Part shown: piece after piece, positions 1 to 11,624 of the stretch
How the letters are laid out: the number at the start of each line of letters is the position of its first letter
Numbering within the stretch: position 1 is the stretch's first letter
Origin: Datnioides undecimradiatus
Lineage: Eukaryota; Chordata; Actinopteri; Lobotiformes; Datnioididae
Assembly: GCA_008933995.1 (NCBI GenBank)
Contig: WARS01000981.1
Coordinates: forward strand, 620,001-684,000
Direction: 5' to 3'
Length of the DNA: 64,000 nt
The notes under the pieces: model-generated
Database searches by the model: none
The model's input: the letters and a program-made list of their open reading frames with translations, nothing else
Told to the model about the DNA's origin: nothing
Position numbers and translations under genes: made by a program

Positions 1-1521
1 GCCCTAATTGCCATGAAAACTCCATCTAGTTGGGTTTATGGAGTGGCAGGAGGGACTGGTGCCCTTTGAGAGGTTTTGTTAAGCTGGCCCTGGTTTCTCT
101 TGCTCCCGACACCCCCTCACCCCCCTAAGGGCCAGAAGAGGTGGGCTGTAAAATGGACACCAGATGGAAGAAGCATAACAGAGAAGCAGAGCAGGAGGAG
201 GTGGGGCTGAGCACGGAGCGTGGTGGGTGACTTGGCTGGCTGCATGAGCCTTGTTGTTCTGTGTTGTACGGGCATATGTCGGAGTATTATCTGAGATGAC
301 TGTGGATGGGAGGAAGGCGGTGTCGGAAGTGTTCTACAAATCGAGTTTTGTAAAGTGAAAGTAACCGAATCTCAAAGTTTTGTGTAAAGAAACAGAACCA
401 TTCAGGAGCTTCTTGGTTTTTGGCACACACGCTGGCACCCGCTGTGTTATTCCAACCAATTTTCTGGGCCCTGACCAGCGATGGCACAGTTAACCAAGCA
501 AGCCTGTGCATTTGCATCACAGAGACAGCGGTGAAAATAAATGGATGGCGACTAAATTGAGAGGGAAAGGTTGACAATGGGTCCGTCTTGTTGTGCTGTC
601 TGTTAATCATTTCCTGAGCCCCTCTGGCTTCAATAAAGGAGAATAAAAGAATATAAAAGGACAATTTGGGCTGCCCCAGCTGTGAATAACCAACCCATCA
701 CGCCACACAATAGCCCAGTCACGCTTGCTATAATTCAGCCCGTGATCTCAGACACGCCCCTCTCTCTCGCCACATCTTTGTTAAAGTCGTCCGTCAGCCA
801 TATCATTTTCCTCTCCCCACCCCTGCTGCACCACCAGATGGCTAAAATCCATAATTCTCTGCCAAGAAAAAAAAAAACCCAAGGACCCCCGCTTCCATAT
901 CCTTTCATGCTACGACATTACTCTCACCATGGCTCATTACTGGCCAGTAGTAGCCCACCCCCTTGGTTAATTAAGCTCAGCTTTGTCGGGCCGAGGTGCA
1001 ATAGCTTAGCGGGCTGGGAGGAGGTCCCAGCACCTGGGGAGTCTACCTGTTACAGTGCCTGGCTCATCAGAGTCACAGAGAGGGAGAGGCAGGCGGGGGT
1101 GGAGCAGGGGGGGGCCCAGCTGGCCGGCCTGCACTGGCACTTAGAGGAGAGGCGGGGTGGCAGCCGCTGGTGCGTGATGCAGTTGCTTTAGCAGCCTTGA
1201 GGGCATTTTAGGCGAGACACACTTCAGTGGGTCCACATGTAAAACTACATAGGTTTTCAATCTGTGGCGCGCTCACGTTTATTTAACTTGCTAAAGCGCA
1301 CCGTAGCCCTCTCAGGAAGAATAGGCTGGAATCATTAAACCATAGCAAACTCTATGCATCTGATATTATTTGCCACCACTGTCAAATCTGCTTTAGCTTC
1401 ATTATATCTGACAGGCAAGATGAATGGTCAGTGTGACGGGACATATTAGCAACACTGGTGTCTATTCTGCCCCAAAGTGACTGTTTTAATTCTGTATTTA
1501 ACGAGCCTATTCTATGCATAT

Positions 1522-1709
1522 TATATAAAGATAACATTACAGGTCATGAGATAACGTAAAGGCTTTAAAATGTTTGATAGATTTTCTGATCATTATACCA
1601 TTTTCTGGCGTTTAATGGTTAAAATGGTGTTTTCGTGACATATTAGATTCACAACATGATAACATGCTGTGGACATTGACAGCAGTGGCGGCCAGTGGTG
1701 CAGGTGAGT
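1522..1709 (+). promoter_or_regulatory. speculative alternative promoter and first exon
   Basis: A TATATAAAG box at 1522-1530 is followed by an ATG at 1664 with AAC before it. The ATG opens 13 codons with a hydrophobic, signal-like composition (MLWTLTAVAASGA). One base later comes a near-perfect donor, CAG/GTGAGT, with GT at 1704. The splice phase is 1, the same as the recognised robo3 exon. The run is short and every element could be coincidence; an out-of-frame ATG lies just upstream. No transcript evidence is available here. Confidence 0.15.
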
Positions 1710-4700
1710 CCTGGTTAAAGCGCTTATTAAGCTGTGACTGGCACTCGCCATTGATTCCCCCCCCCACCCACCCAGAACGTGCGGCCTCTTTGCAGACGCC
1801 CGTCAGCCGTGCGCAGCGCTGTGGGGAAAGCAATCAAGCTCAAAAGTTTTCTCCTCCTTCAAATTCTGAGGCTGACAAATAACTCATCTTTTTTAGCTCC
1901 AATCAATATGACGCAGACCTCTTCACTCTTGCACCGCAATATTTTCTCTCTCCGGCGCTGATTGGAATGAACTCCAGTGTTTCGAAGGTCCACACGCGCT
2001 GATTGTGAGAATGTGAACCAATCTCGTTGAATGGCGCCAGGTCTTTTTTCAGGCGAGTCACATCAAAGTCTCCACAGCACGGTGCACAGGGTCAGACTCG
2101 AGAAGCACTTGAAAATGGTAGCGCTCCTGGGCAGGACGGGAGCGGTCCAACCCGAGGGAGCAGACATGGTCGGGGGCTCACTAAAATCACCGCCTTCTAT
2201 TTGGGGAGGTGGGGCCGGTTATAATACTAATGCATATTTAAATGACCACTTAGCATTTATCTGCATTCATCTGAAAATAAAATAGTATGAAAATAAGAAT
2301 GGAGCAAAATTGATATGAAAAGGTGTATGGGGGGGAATTCATGAGATGCAAATGTCTGATAGGATAAATGACAGGTCCATCTTTTCCCACTTAAAATCCG
2401 TCGTGGCTAATTGTGCTTTTGTTGTGCAATTACCCAGAGTTTGCACAGGGTTTAGTTAGTCGGGCTGTGGGGTGCGGCTACTGCTTTGTTTAACTTCCTC
2501 CCCTCGTGGCCCTGCATGTAACTTAGGCCTCTGGAGATGGGATAATCCCCTGACTAAAGCATATTGGCTCTGTCACTCCCAGTTACGCTGCCTGCTGTAT
2601 GACCGTCGATGAGGAGGAATGGATGTAGATGAGGCACAAAGATTCCCCTTGCTCTTAAAGGGGGAACGGTTGTCTAGGTTTCAGCCATGATAGCAGGCAG
2701 CCCGACGCTTTGAAGTCGCCTTTGAAGCTATGAGGCAATTGGAGGAAATGAGGAAATTGTCCGCAGGGTCTCCTGGAGAGCCAGTTTGTGAGAGGCATGA
2801 TTGGACAGAGCGCCCCAGAGGGAGACAGCGGCCATTTTGCTCAGGGGGTCTGTCCTTCTGGCCCGCACACTAAATGTATAGGACAGAGGCACCAATTATG
2901 GCGTTTTGGCATATGGGCAGTGACGGGCACCCAGCACTAATGATGGACTGTGCCAACTGCTCGGCCGGTCCAGGTCAGTGCCACGTGATATTTATTGCCA
3001 AAAAAACACCCCCAATTACTGCCACCTCCTTTCCCGGTGCCAGTTGTGTGTCAGTGTATCAGATGTATCAGTGCAGGAGGCAAAGACTGAGGGGGGAGTG
3101 TGATACACCTGCAGCCTGGTTGGGATGCTGGATCTGGCTGCTTGCCTGCATTTAGCCCTCCCCTATCCAGCTGAGACAGCGGGGTTGGGGATGCATCCGG
3201 CTGGCTTTGCCCCAGCTCAAAGGTTCCCAGGGGGGCAAAAGCTGCAGCAGCAAACCCCAGAAGTGCACATGACCAGACCCGGGCACAGATGTTCCACCCG
3301 GGTGCCGTGTGGCATCTAGCGGCACATCGCTACCTTTCTGATGCCCGTCCGACTGCAGGTGCTGGCAGGAATCCCGTCTCGCTGCTCAGGACGAGTCAAA
3401 CATTAACTGCACTTCATCTCAGCTGACGCTCATCCAGGGGGATTGGACTCGCACCCTGTCATTACACTGACAGGCAATGACACGACAATGAGACGGTGCA
3501 ATGAGTTTTCTTTAGACAACAGATTCAGAATCAGGACCTCTACCATGCAATGCTTTCTTGTGCACAAGTGGCAAAGTTCTCGAAGCGGTGGCACACAGTC
3601 GGAGTAGCAACATATCCTGATGCAGTCACGTGTTCGGAGTTTTCAGAAAGAAATTGTTCTTGTGGAAACGAGTAAAAAACACATTCATGAAACATGCACG
3701 GCCGGAGAGCTCTTCTTCACTCAGGTTCTTATTCAAGTTTAATGAATCTAAAATGAACCTAAGAGCTTTAGCAGGATGTGATACGGCTCCTTCATTAAAA
3801 TTGCAGTTTCAACTGTTTTAACAGTTTTGAACAGATTTATCTCCAGCATATTAATGTCACTGTGTGATCAGTGAATGAAAAAGATTGTTGATAATCACAA
3901 ATTTGTGTCTTATCACTGTCATGATGTGTCTAAGTAAAGAAGTGAATTGTCAGAAGCTAATGGCTGAACTAGGCAGCTTCATGTCATCAGCCTACTTATG
4001 TATGAATGAAACCTATTAAAGAGTTCTAAATAAAAGCATGCAGTCCTGTAGACTGCTCAGGTCTTTCATTGCAGAGCAAATCTATGTTCCTAAGCTGCTG
4101 TGCTTCACGAGAATTGTAAATTTGTTCCGTTAACTCGGCTAACACTGGAAAGAATAAGGAAAAATCTATTTAATACTCCAGTCTGGCAGCTTTTCAGCAT
4201 GCAAGGTTGTGTCAATAGATCCAGGCTCAGCGCTCATCATCAGAAGCTCTGTGGGAAAGCGAGCTGGGCCATGAGGGTTTGGAGATGTTCTCGAAACAGC
4301 TTCTCACCTGTGAGAAACAGTGCTTGTAGCAGTACCTGCACTACAATGACTCATATGTTAATGTGCATTTCCACAGGATCCATTTCACCAGCAGAGCGAG
4401 TAATGTCAACTCACCACTCAAACACAGATCGTACCTACAGTCGTCTTGACCCGCTGCTTCTTTAAATCATTCAAAATAATAATCTCGGATTCACGGATTC
4501 ACACTGATATTGAAGAATTTCAGTCATCTCTGTTAAAGGCCTGTGTGGGAATGTTCAAGGGATGTGAACGCGCAGCGCTGCGTCGTAGCCAGACAAAGAC
4601 ATCCATCCAACAGGAAGTTGACATTAATGACCCATCTGCATCCATCTCTGCATTAACATTTGTATGGCAGGCCAAACACTCAGCGAGACGCCATTCATCT

Positions 4701-6859
4701 CTCTGTTTGATGGATTTGCATGAAATCTGGTTTCATGCCTCAAACGGAGGTCACGTCGCTGACAAAAGCACCTCTGACGAAACAAAAGGTCATTGCGCGG
4801 CTGCCGTAGTTCTCAACTACGGTCACACCCAGTCAGCGAATCACTACTTATTAAATTAATATACATTCAACACAGAAAACAAGTGGCATTTGATGAACTG
4901 TTGGTGATACTATTAGTCTTACTCTCATTGCATCACACAGATAGCTGCTGATAGGATAACAACAGGTGCATGTGTGTACTATTAAACACGTGACAGAGGG
5001 AATACCAGATAAATCATCGGGAAATGAACGTGTTTATGTCAAACACAAGTTTTCCAAATGCATCCTGCTTTACGCAGCTTGGCTCACTAAGAGCGTGATT
5101 GTCATGATGGCGGATGATACGGCCGCCGCGCAGAGCCTTTATTGAGAATTATGGGCGGCTGAGGAGAGAAACGGTGGAGCATGCAATCATACACACATCT
5201 TTGTAGTGGCACTTCAGCGCTGCCTCATTATGGCTAGTTTATGACAGAAATAAAAAAGAGGCAATTTGCTGTTGAAGATAATTGTAATAACATTATCACC
5301 CCGCTCAAGTTATGATTTGTGGTCTTCTGTGTTTCTCCCAACACCCTGTCATCAGGTGACAGCAGTGCCATGAATATTCATGAGGACATTTGTTTATGAT
5401 GTCCAATAAACATAAAACAGAGAAACTGAGTTGCAAGAACAACCCAAAAGTAAATTTGGGTTTCTGGTTCAGGTCTTGAACAAAGGGAAGTTAAGCAGAA
5501 AACATAGAGCCGACCTCATAAACATAAACTCTTCCCACACACTCTAAATGTGAGTGTGGAGCAAGGTGTTCCTCTCTTTGACTGTTAATCACCCTGCTAG
5601 AGGCCCGTCTGTGGAGGCGGAAAGTCTGATCTTGATGAGATTGATTGAGGAATTACTGCGAGTGTGAGCGTGCATATGCGCGTGAGAGTTTCTGAGTTGG
5701 CGAAGAAGCGCGGAGCACCTGAAGAGCTGCAGCCGTGCTGCTTCAGACAGATATTGACGCTGTCAACATATGTGGGCTTTCGCATCTCACATTACTCAAA
5801 CACTCTAAGGCAAATCCATGTGAAATGGTTGGAGCAAGATACCACAACACATACACACACAGAATCTAGTCTAACTATTGATCAGACTCCGCTCCACTCC
5901 TTCCATGCCATGCCCATATTTAACGCCTGTTAGGCTGTATGTGTGGATGTAGCTGGCACAGATACCCCATGAATTGAAGACTCTCTAAAATGAGTGGGGG
6001 GGACCCCAGGAATAAGGATCGGGGATGGGGGTCGTCACGGCAACTTTGTTGGCGGGATGGCTCCCATTGTCACAGTGATGAAGCAGGAGGACAGGGTCCT
6101 GATGGGGGACGGGCATCGTTAATAGGAGTCACACTGAGGCTGTCAGCGGGGTGTCCGGGCGCCACATGCGACCATGCTGCCGCGATCGCACGTGCATGTC
6201 AATGATGATATGTAGGCTGTGCATTAGGGCTATAGCATGCTTGAGCATGATTGAAGGCATGTGGGTAAATTTGTTTCATGCATATGGGCACGCACGCACG
6301 TCTGCAGTCTTTTACACACACAAGGGTTGAAAACGCAACTGAAACACGTTACAACGCAGCAGCGCGCAGTGATAGTGGTCTGGTAAAGCTCACAATGGCT
6401 AAGTTTGGAAACAACAGACATGAGCTTCAGCAGATTAATACTTAATGCACAGCTACTCTCTATACATGGGATTCATATTACGGCTTTAAGAAGTTACTAT
6501 TCTTAGCTTTTTTAACTCGTGCCATGATGCTTTGTGCTTTTTTTTTATTCAAACTTTTGCAAAAAGAGAATCTGGCATCACTGGATCTCAATTATAGGGT
6601 TCTTTTAGCTGTGAAAGCAAGGAGTGAGGTGCTGAGACTGATCCAGCTTACACTTGCAGGCACAATGCACACAGCCGGTCAGTTTAGCAGAGGCAGGTCG
6701 ACTCAGATCCTTTTTATGAAGCACGCTCCACTTTGTAAAGGTTGCTGAAGGAGAATGACAGGCAGTGTGCTCGTGACGCAGCAGGAGTTTTGCTTGTGCC
6801 ACGTTTGTTTGCTTAACACATACTGTATGCATGCATACATTTATGCATATGAGATGACC

Positions 6860-6861
<2 letters not shown>

Positions 6862-6892
<31 letters not shown>
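6862..6892. repeat. (GT)n microsatellite
   Basis: About 15 uninterrupted TG units, 140 bases before the candidate robo3 leader acceptor. Confidence 0.95.
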
Positions 6893-6894
<2 letters not shown>

Positions 6895-7003
6895 AGTTTA
6901 TGGCTAAGACAGTGACAGTAAGTCTATTCACCCCCTTTTCTCCACTACCCCAATGTAGAGCCTCCTGGGATGATTATTAATCTAATAATTAAACATTTAT
7001 TGC

Positions 7004-7033
7004 TAACAGCACCTGCTCTCTCTCTCTCCTCAG
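7004..7033 (+). promoter_or_regulatory. candidate 3' splice site upstream of the robo3 leader
   Basis: A TGCTAAC branch-point-like heptamer (about 7000-7006) is followed by a (CT)n polypyrimidine tract and CAG/G at 7031-7034. The spacing and composition match a strong vertebrate acceptor. If used, an untranslated exon lies further upstream. The (CT)n tract could also be a simple repeat that mimics an acceptor. Confidence 0.4.
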
Positions 7034-7057
7034 GACCCCCGGGACCCCATCACACGC

Positions 7058-7060
<3 letters not shown>

Positions 7061-7089
<29 letters not shown>
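7061..7089. repeat. (GA)n microsatellite in the robo3 leader
   Basis: About 14 GA units. They continue into a degenerate GGGA/GGAG-rich purine block and would be transcribed if the leader assignment is right. Confidence 0.95.
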
Positions 7090-7094
<5 letters not shown>

Positions 7095-7244
7095 CAGGAG
7101 AGGGAGGGAGGGACACAGGAGGAGCCAGAGGGAGGGGTTGGAGAGAGGAGAGCAGCAAATCCGAAGGGGTCATCATCACATTGCTGGATTCTTTTACACC
7201 GGCGAGAGGCTGTTTTTGTGTGGTGGCAGACAGCGTGTGAAGTT

Positions 7245-7250
7245 ATGTGA
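7245..7250 (+). promoter_or_regulatory. minimal start-stop uORF (ATG directly followed by TGA)
   Basis: The first ATG of the putative leader is immediately followed by TGA. Start-stop elements of this kind are known to stall initiating/terminating ribosomes and lower downstream translation. It works only if transcription starts upstream of 7245, which is not shown here. Confidence 0.35.
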
Positions 7251-7288
7251 TCCCAGAACAAAAGAAACAAGGAGGAAGGAACAATCCG

Positions 7289-7351
7289 ATGCTGGGAAGG
7301 AACTGGAGGGAACCACAGCAAGCCCCCCCTCCCCTCCCCAGCCCAGTGTGA
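7289..7351 (+). promoter_or_regulatory. 20-codon uORF in the robo3 leader
   Basis: An ATG at 7289 opens 20 codons, ending in a proline-rich tail, and stops at TGA 7349-7351. It is the only other ATG between 7034 and the robo3 start at 7623. It ends 271 bases before that start and does not overlap it, so reinitiation would be possible. The peptide resembles nothing I know. Confidence 0.35.
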
Positions 7352-7622
7352 CATCTACAACCAACTATTCAGGCAAACTTGATTTCTTTTTATTCTTCTT
7401 TTTCACCAAAAATCAACTGTTTCCCTACATTTAAAAAAAAAAAAATCAGACTTTTGAAACAACTCGGGGTCAGAGGGACATCTCCTTAACTCTTCCTCGC
7501 ACCAAGTAAGGAGGCAAAGGAGGTTCAACGCTGGACAGTCTCCCACTTTTTAGAGGACAAATAGGTAGCGAGTGAGTGACAGTGAAACCTGAGGTGGAGT
7601 GCAGGTCCCTCAGTGCGGCAAG

Positions 7623-7776
7623 ATGCTGCGCTATCTGATCAAGACCCTGCTGCAGATGAACCTGTTCACAGACACCATCCGAAACCCATCCAACGGCACC
7701 GATCTCTTCTTCAACGTGTCCCTGCCCTCCTTCAACAGCTCCCTGCTCGACTGGGGGAACTTCACCGGCTTCAATG
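7623..7776 (+). CDS. robo3: robo3 first coding exon (Roundabout guidance receptor 3), partial gene
   Basis: The exon encodes 51 complete codons plus the first base of codon 52. The protein begins MLRYLIKTLLQMNLFTDTIR, which agrees at about 15 of 20 positions with the vertebrate ROBO3 amino terminus as I remember it; ROBO1 and ROBO2 start quite differently. The hydrophobic start fits a signal peptide. Residues 21-52 are acidic/serine-rich and carry four N-glycosylation sequons (N24, N31, N38, N46), as expected for an extracellular stretch before Ig domain 1. The ATG has A at -3, an in-frame TGA lies at 7590-7592, and no ATG lies between them, so the start is well defined. The exon ends at AATG/GTAAGC (GT at 7777), phase 1, after a Phe-Asn-Gly like the Leu-Asn-Gly I recall at this point in human ROBO3. 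ROBO3 is a single-pass receptor that controls midline crossing of commissural axons. The Ig, FN3, transmembrane and cytoplasmic exons are not in this window. Confidence 0.9.
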
Positions 7777-7782
7777 GTAAGC
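7777..7782 (+). promoter_or_regulatory. robo3: 5' splice donor of robo3 coding exon 1
   Basis: The sequence GTAAGC follows the coding exon directly. It interrupts the codon for residue 52 after its first base (phase 1). If it were not used, the frame would run on into low-similarity sequence and stop at 7829. The phase agrees with the family's exon 1/exon 2 junction as I recall it. Confidence 0.85.
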
Positions 7783-8949
7783 GCAAGGAATCTGCTTTTG
7801 CATCCTCTCCCCCGTCCCTCCTTGTTTAACCTCCGCTTTGATTTGTCTTTGCCCTCTTCTCCTGACAGTCTGATACAAGAGGACACGTTGGTTTTCTTGA
7901 AAAAGGCTGGAAACACTTACAAGGGTCTGTCTTTTGTTATGGTAATGCGGATTTGCGCCGGTGATGGAGTTGAAAAGGGAAAGTGGAAGGACATTGTGAT
8001 GAGAGTTAATCTCATGTTATGCGGTGGCAGTTTCAAATCAGATGAGGTGTTTATGACTGATTCTTATTTTAAACTGAATATCTGCTGCTCTCAGACCAGA
8101 GGTAACATAATAAGTGTCCACAAGTTATGATGACAGTTGATAACGTCAGTATTATTAACACAGGCACATTATGGTTAATAGTCCCATGCTGCCTGATTTC
8201 CCAATTAAGTGGGCTGAATTGATACTGAAGTGAAAATCAATTACAGTGAGATTGAATGAAACTGAGCAGGCTTAATCAAATCTCTGTATCCATCCACAGC
8301 CCTAACTTATACCCCAGAGCATCCCTGAACCAATACATGCCTCAGTTTCAGTCTCTGCCGGAGAAAAAAGTGTCTAAAAAAGGGTCAGTGGATGATCGTA
8401 GCATGCCGGGATCACACGCTTGTCAGAGTGTTTTGTGGGCTGTGAGTAAAATGTGACAGAGAGACAGTGTTAGCCAATAACATGGGCTATTTTGCAGAAG
8501 CGTGAGCGGCAAGCCTGCTCGCTCTGTTAAATGAAGCTGTCTGCTGTCAGGCTGGATGGACTGGAGCTGTCACATCCCCTTAACTTTTGCCACCGGGCTT
8601 CTTCTCTTCCTCTCCGTCAGTCTGGCAGCACGTCTCCGTTTGGCTCCAGGTGGAATTCACAAAAGCCGTTTTTTATGGCTGCGGAGGGAATTTTGTTTTT
8701 TACAATGTGTCTGCACGGGCTTATTAACATGGTGTAATGAGATGTCCCTGCTGTGCTTTGCTCTAATAGCAGGGATGTGTATCTATATGTACATATAAGT
8801 AAGTGTACGTGTGTTGTAGCGTGTGAGCGTTTGTGCATGTGTATGGGCTAGAGTTAAGTCTACATATCACCTTGATGTCTGCTATAATGAGCACCTTAGC
8901 TTTGTCTCCATGTCACTGCATACCAATGAAAGGTGCATTCAACCATGTG

Positions 8950-8965
8950 CACACACACACACACA
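8950..8965. repeat. (CA)8 microsatellite
   Basis: Short uninterrupted CA run. Confidence 0.9.
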
Positions 8966-9030
8966 TCATTGTCAGGTATATGTAACATACACATCACTGC
9001 ATATGTTAGCTGGTTTAGAATGGCAGTAAA

Positions 9031-9250
9031 TTCTTTCCTTCTTTCTTTCTTTCCTTCATTCTTTCCTTCTTTCCTTCATTCTTTCCTTCTTTCTTTCTTT
9101 CTTTCCTTCATTCTTTCCTTCTCTTTCCTTCTTTCTTTCCTTCCTTCATTCTTTCCTTCTTTCTTTCTTTCCTTCATTCTTTCCTTCTTTCTTTCTTTCC
9201 TTCATTCTTTCTTTCTTTCCTTCATTCTTTCCTTCTCTTTCCTTCTTTCT
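9031..9250. repeat. 220 bp (CTTT)n/(CCTT)n pyrimidine tract
   Basis: An almost pure T/C strand made of interleaved CTTT, CCTT and TTCATT units, with higher-order blocks of about 28-40 bases (TTCATTCTTTCCTTC...) repeated several times. Only A at the CATT positions breaks the pyrimidine strand. Confidence 0.95.
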
Positions 9251-9368
9251 GTCTACTCTGAGCTGGTTTCTACAATATTGAGCTGCTTCCCAGCTTGTGT
9301 CCATCGACTGATGGTTAAGACCCAGAGAGAGGGTTGCTGTGTTCCCTCTTTGTGCTGCCCTGTGTGCC

Positions 9369-9370
<2 letters not shown>

Positions 9371-9410
<40 letters not shown>
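9371..9410. repeat. (GT)n microsatellite
   Basis: About 19 GT units, 120 bases after the pyrimidine tract. Confidence 0.95.
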
Positions 9411-9411
<1 letters not shown>

Positions 9412-11580
9412 AGGTAATCGGTGTGTATTTTGTCACAGAGGGGTGTGAGGTTTGCCTTTTGATGAGTGGACATGGGCGTGAGGGGTAGATTTGCCTCAAG
9501 GTCCTCTCCCTCCCTCCCAGTCCCGATAACCAGCTTGAGGTGCGGCGGCGCCGGTTGTATCAATGATGCTGAGTTTATAGCCTCTCCTCCATTGCCCTCA
9601 CACTTCTATTTCTTTCTCTCTCTTGTCATCCCTCCTCTCATCCACAAGCTCTAATGGAGTGTAGATTGAGCGCAGCATTCACTCCTGAGATCTATAGCAG
9701 CCCGATGAGAAAGTAAGCACGAGAGGCGAGGAGGAACAATGAATCTATTGAGAGGGATCTGTCTGGTGCAGGGCAACATATAGGCTGATGGGCTGATAGA
9801 CGGACGTGCCTCGTGTGCATCTGGCTTCATATTCTGTCAGGTCCTTCCCTCGAGCTCCCAGGAACCGAATCTCCTCCCTGCAATCTTTAGGTGACATCGA
9901 TACATTCAGGGAGAGTAAATGAGGACGGGGGGTAGATGTAATAGTTGTACTAATCAGCGATCAATGAGATAAAGTGTGTTAGCTGCCTCCATTGTAAACT
10001 GCTATAAAGGAAATGGATCGGCCACGTGAAGAGTGTGAAAGGCAAACACTGATATCAAAATCTCCACCTGCTGTAGGAATCAGTGTTGCTGCTCTGTGAC
10101 AAAAAGCGTTCCTGTTTAACTCGCCCAAAGGGTCCTTTGTCATCTCTGCCCAGATTTGGATTGATCCCCCCACATATTTTATTTTTCTTCGACATAATAG
10201 AGATGCATTTCACTGGCCATTATGTGCTGATTCATCAGTGGGGGGGGCCGGGGTTGCTGGGGGAGGCTGCTGGTCAAACCGTGGGTATCCAGGCGAAAAG
10301 CTCAATAGCGGAGCAGTGGGTGGACAGCTTGCGTAGGTCGACCTGGAGCTCAGAGGGAGGCTCAATGGGAAAATCAATGCGGGCCCGATAACCAATTTGG
10401 GAAATAATGGACAATTCAGTCAAACACAGCACTATAGCGGACTGCAGGGGCCTGCCAAGTTTATCTATTAGTTCTCCCAGTCCGCCTTCTCTCCCTCTCT
10501 CTATCACACCTTTTCTGTTGCATCTATTGACAGTTTATTTAGGGATCTGTGCTGTGCCACTGATGCACAGGCACTGACTATTACCTGGTTATACACAACA
10601 AGTAGGTAACAAATCAAGGTCCATCAGAATCTAGAGAGGGTGCAATGAAAAGAAGATATTGTTTTTAATGCTGCAAATGAAAAAACTTATTATACTTATT
10701 GGTGTAATTGACTTCTTATTATATACATTGTGCCATTTCTGTCTCTGTGATCTTCACTGAACTTTACTGCTTCATTTTCCAGATTTATAAACACCGGCTG
10801 CGAGCCATTGAAATGACAGAATTAGTGCCCAGAGGTGTCCATGAGAGGACCTTTTAAAAAAAGTTATGCAACTCAGTCGGTGAATTCATTCAAACGTAAA
10901 TTTTTGTTGTGTTAATTCAAAGCGTTCTGAATGCAGCTGCGGTAGAAGTGACAGCCCAATTAGCTTCTCTATCTTCCCGCCCACACGTCCTCCTCTCACA
11001 TGCTCATTTGTGCTCTGAATGCAACTTCAGACTGTGGAGATACATTCATAATCCATAAGAGGCTGCAGAATCTGTGCTCGGGTCAATAGGTTTTTTTAAG
11101 ACGTGGGCTCCTTCGGGAGCAGGTGCACTTGCAAGAAGCAGGGGTTTGAAGAAGGGCTTTGGTTTGAGAATCTGAATAAAGGAGTCCCTCTTTTTCCTGC
11201 ATAACTGTAAAGATGTAAAAGTCCTCATTAGAGAGGCCACTGTGTCAATAAAAAATCAATAAAACTCCAACGCCATATTTGAAAGTCACAGAGTGGATAT
11301 TAAGAAGACTTTTGATATGTGGTTTAACAGTATGAATCATTTCAGACAAACTTCAGATACTAAAAGCCCAGGATGGGAGGTGTGTATGTGTGTGTGTGTA
11401 CATACACCCATCTTTGCATTCAGGCAGCTGGAGACAGCGATGCCTGCTGCTGTGCTGTGTAATTGTGTGTATGTATTGTAATTTATGGGCACTAATGCGG
11501 CCATTTGTCCCTTCATGGAGGTCAAGTAGGCTCCCCTTTGCTCTATTCACCATAAATCTGCCAGGGAGTCATTAAGCTTT

Positions 11581-11624
11581 GTGTGTGTGTCTATGTGTCT
11601 GTGTGTGCGTGTGTGTGTGTGCGC
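11581..11624. repeat. impure (GT)n run
   Basis: GT-rich run interrupted by CTATGTGTCT and GCGT. Confidence 0.9.

Larger units (their letters stand above)
1..7033. other. 5' flank of robo3 (or intron upstream of its leader)
   Basis: No coding region with recognisable family similarity is seen on either strand. ORFs here are under 175 codons and low in complexity. Seen in it: the candidate alternative first exon near 1522-1709, small hairpins at 4718-4738 and 4804-4822, a 14 bp palindrome near 5369-5382, AT-rich homeodomain/POU-like motifs (for example around 2220-2260), and a (GT)n microsatellite at 6862-6892. Nothing supports a neighbouring gene. Confidence 0.5.
7034..7622 (+). other. robo3: probable robo3 5' UTR / leader
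   Basis: This 589 bp stretch runs from a strong candidate 3' splice site (AG at 7032-7033) to the robo3 ATG. It contains a (GA)n run (7061-7089), a purine-rich block to about 7160, a 13-A run (7433-7445) and only two ATGs, each opening a short upstream ORF. I see no TATA box, so the transcription start cannot be placed: it could lie within this stretch, or the stretch could be the 5' part of a second exon. The 5' boundary is inferred; the ATG-poor character is seen directly. Confidence 0.5.

Noticed and set aside
1664..1882. A 72-codon + strand ORF read straight through
   Set aside because: As an unspliced gene it has no similarity to anything; only the first 13 codons up to the donor-like site were kept, as a speculative exon.
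8933..9448. A 171-codon ORF rich in Phe/Leu/Ser
   Set aside because: It is a translation of the CTTT tract and the following GT repeat.
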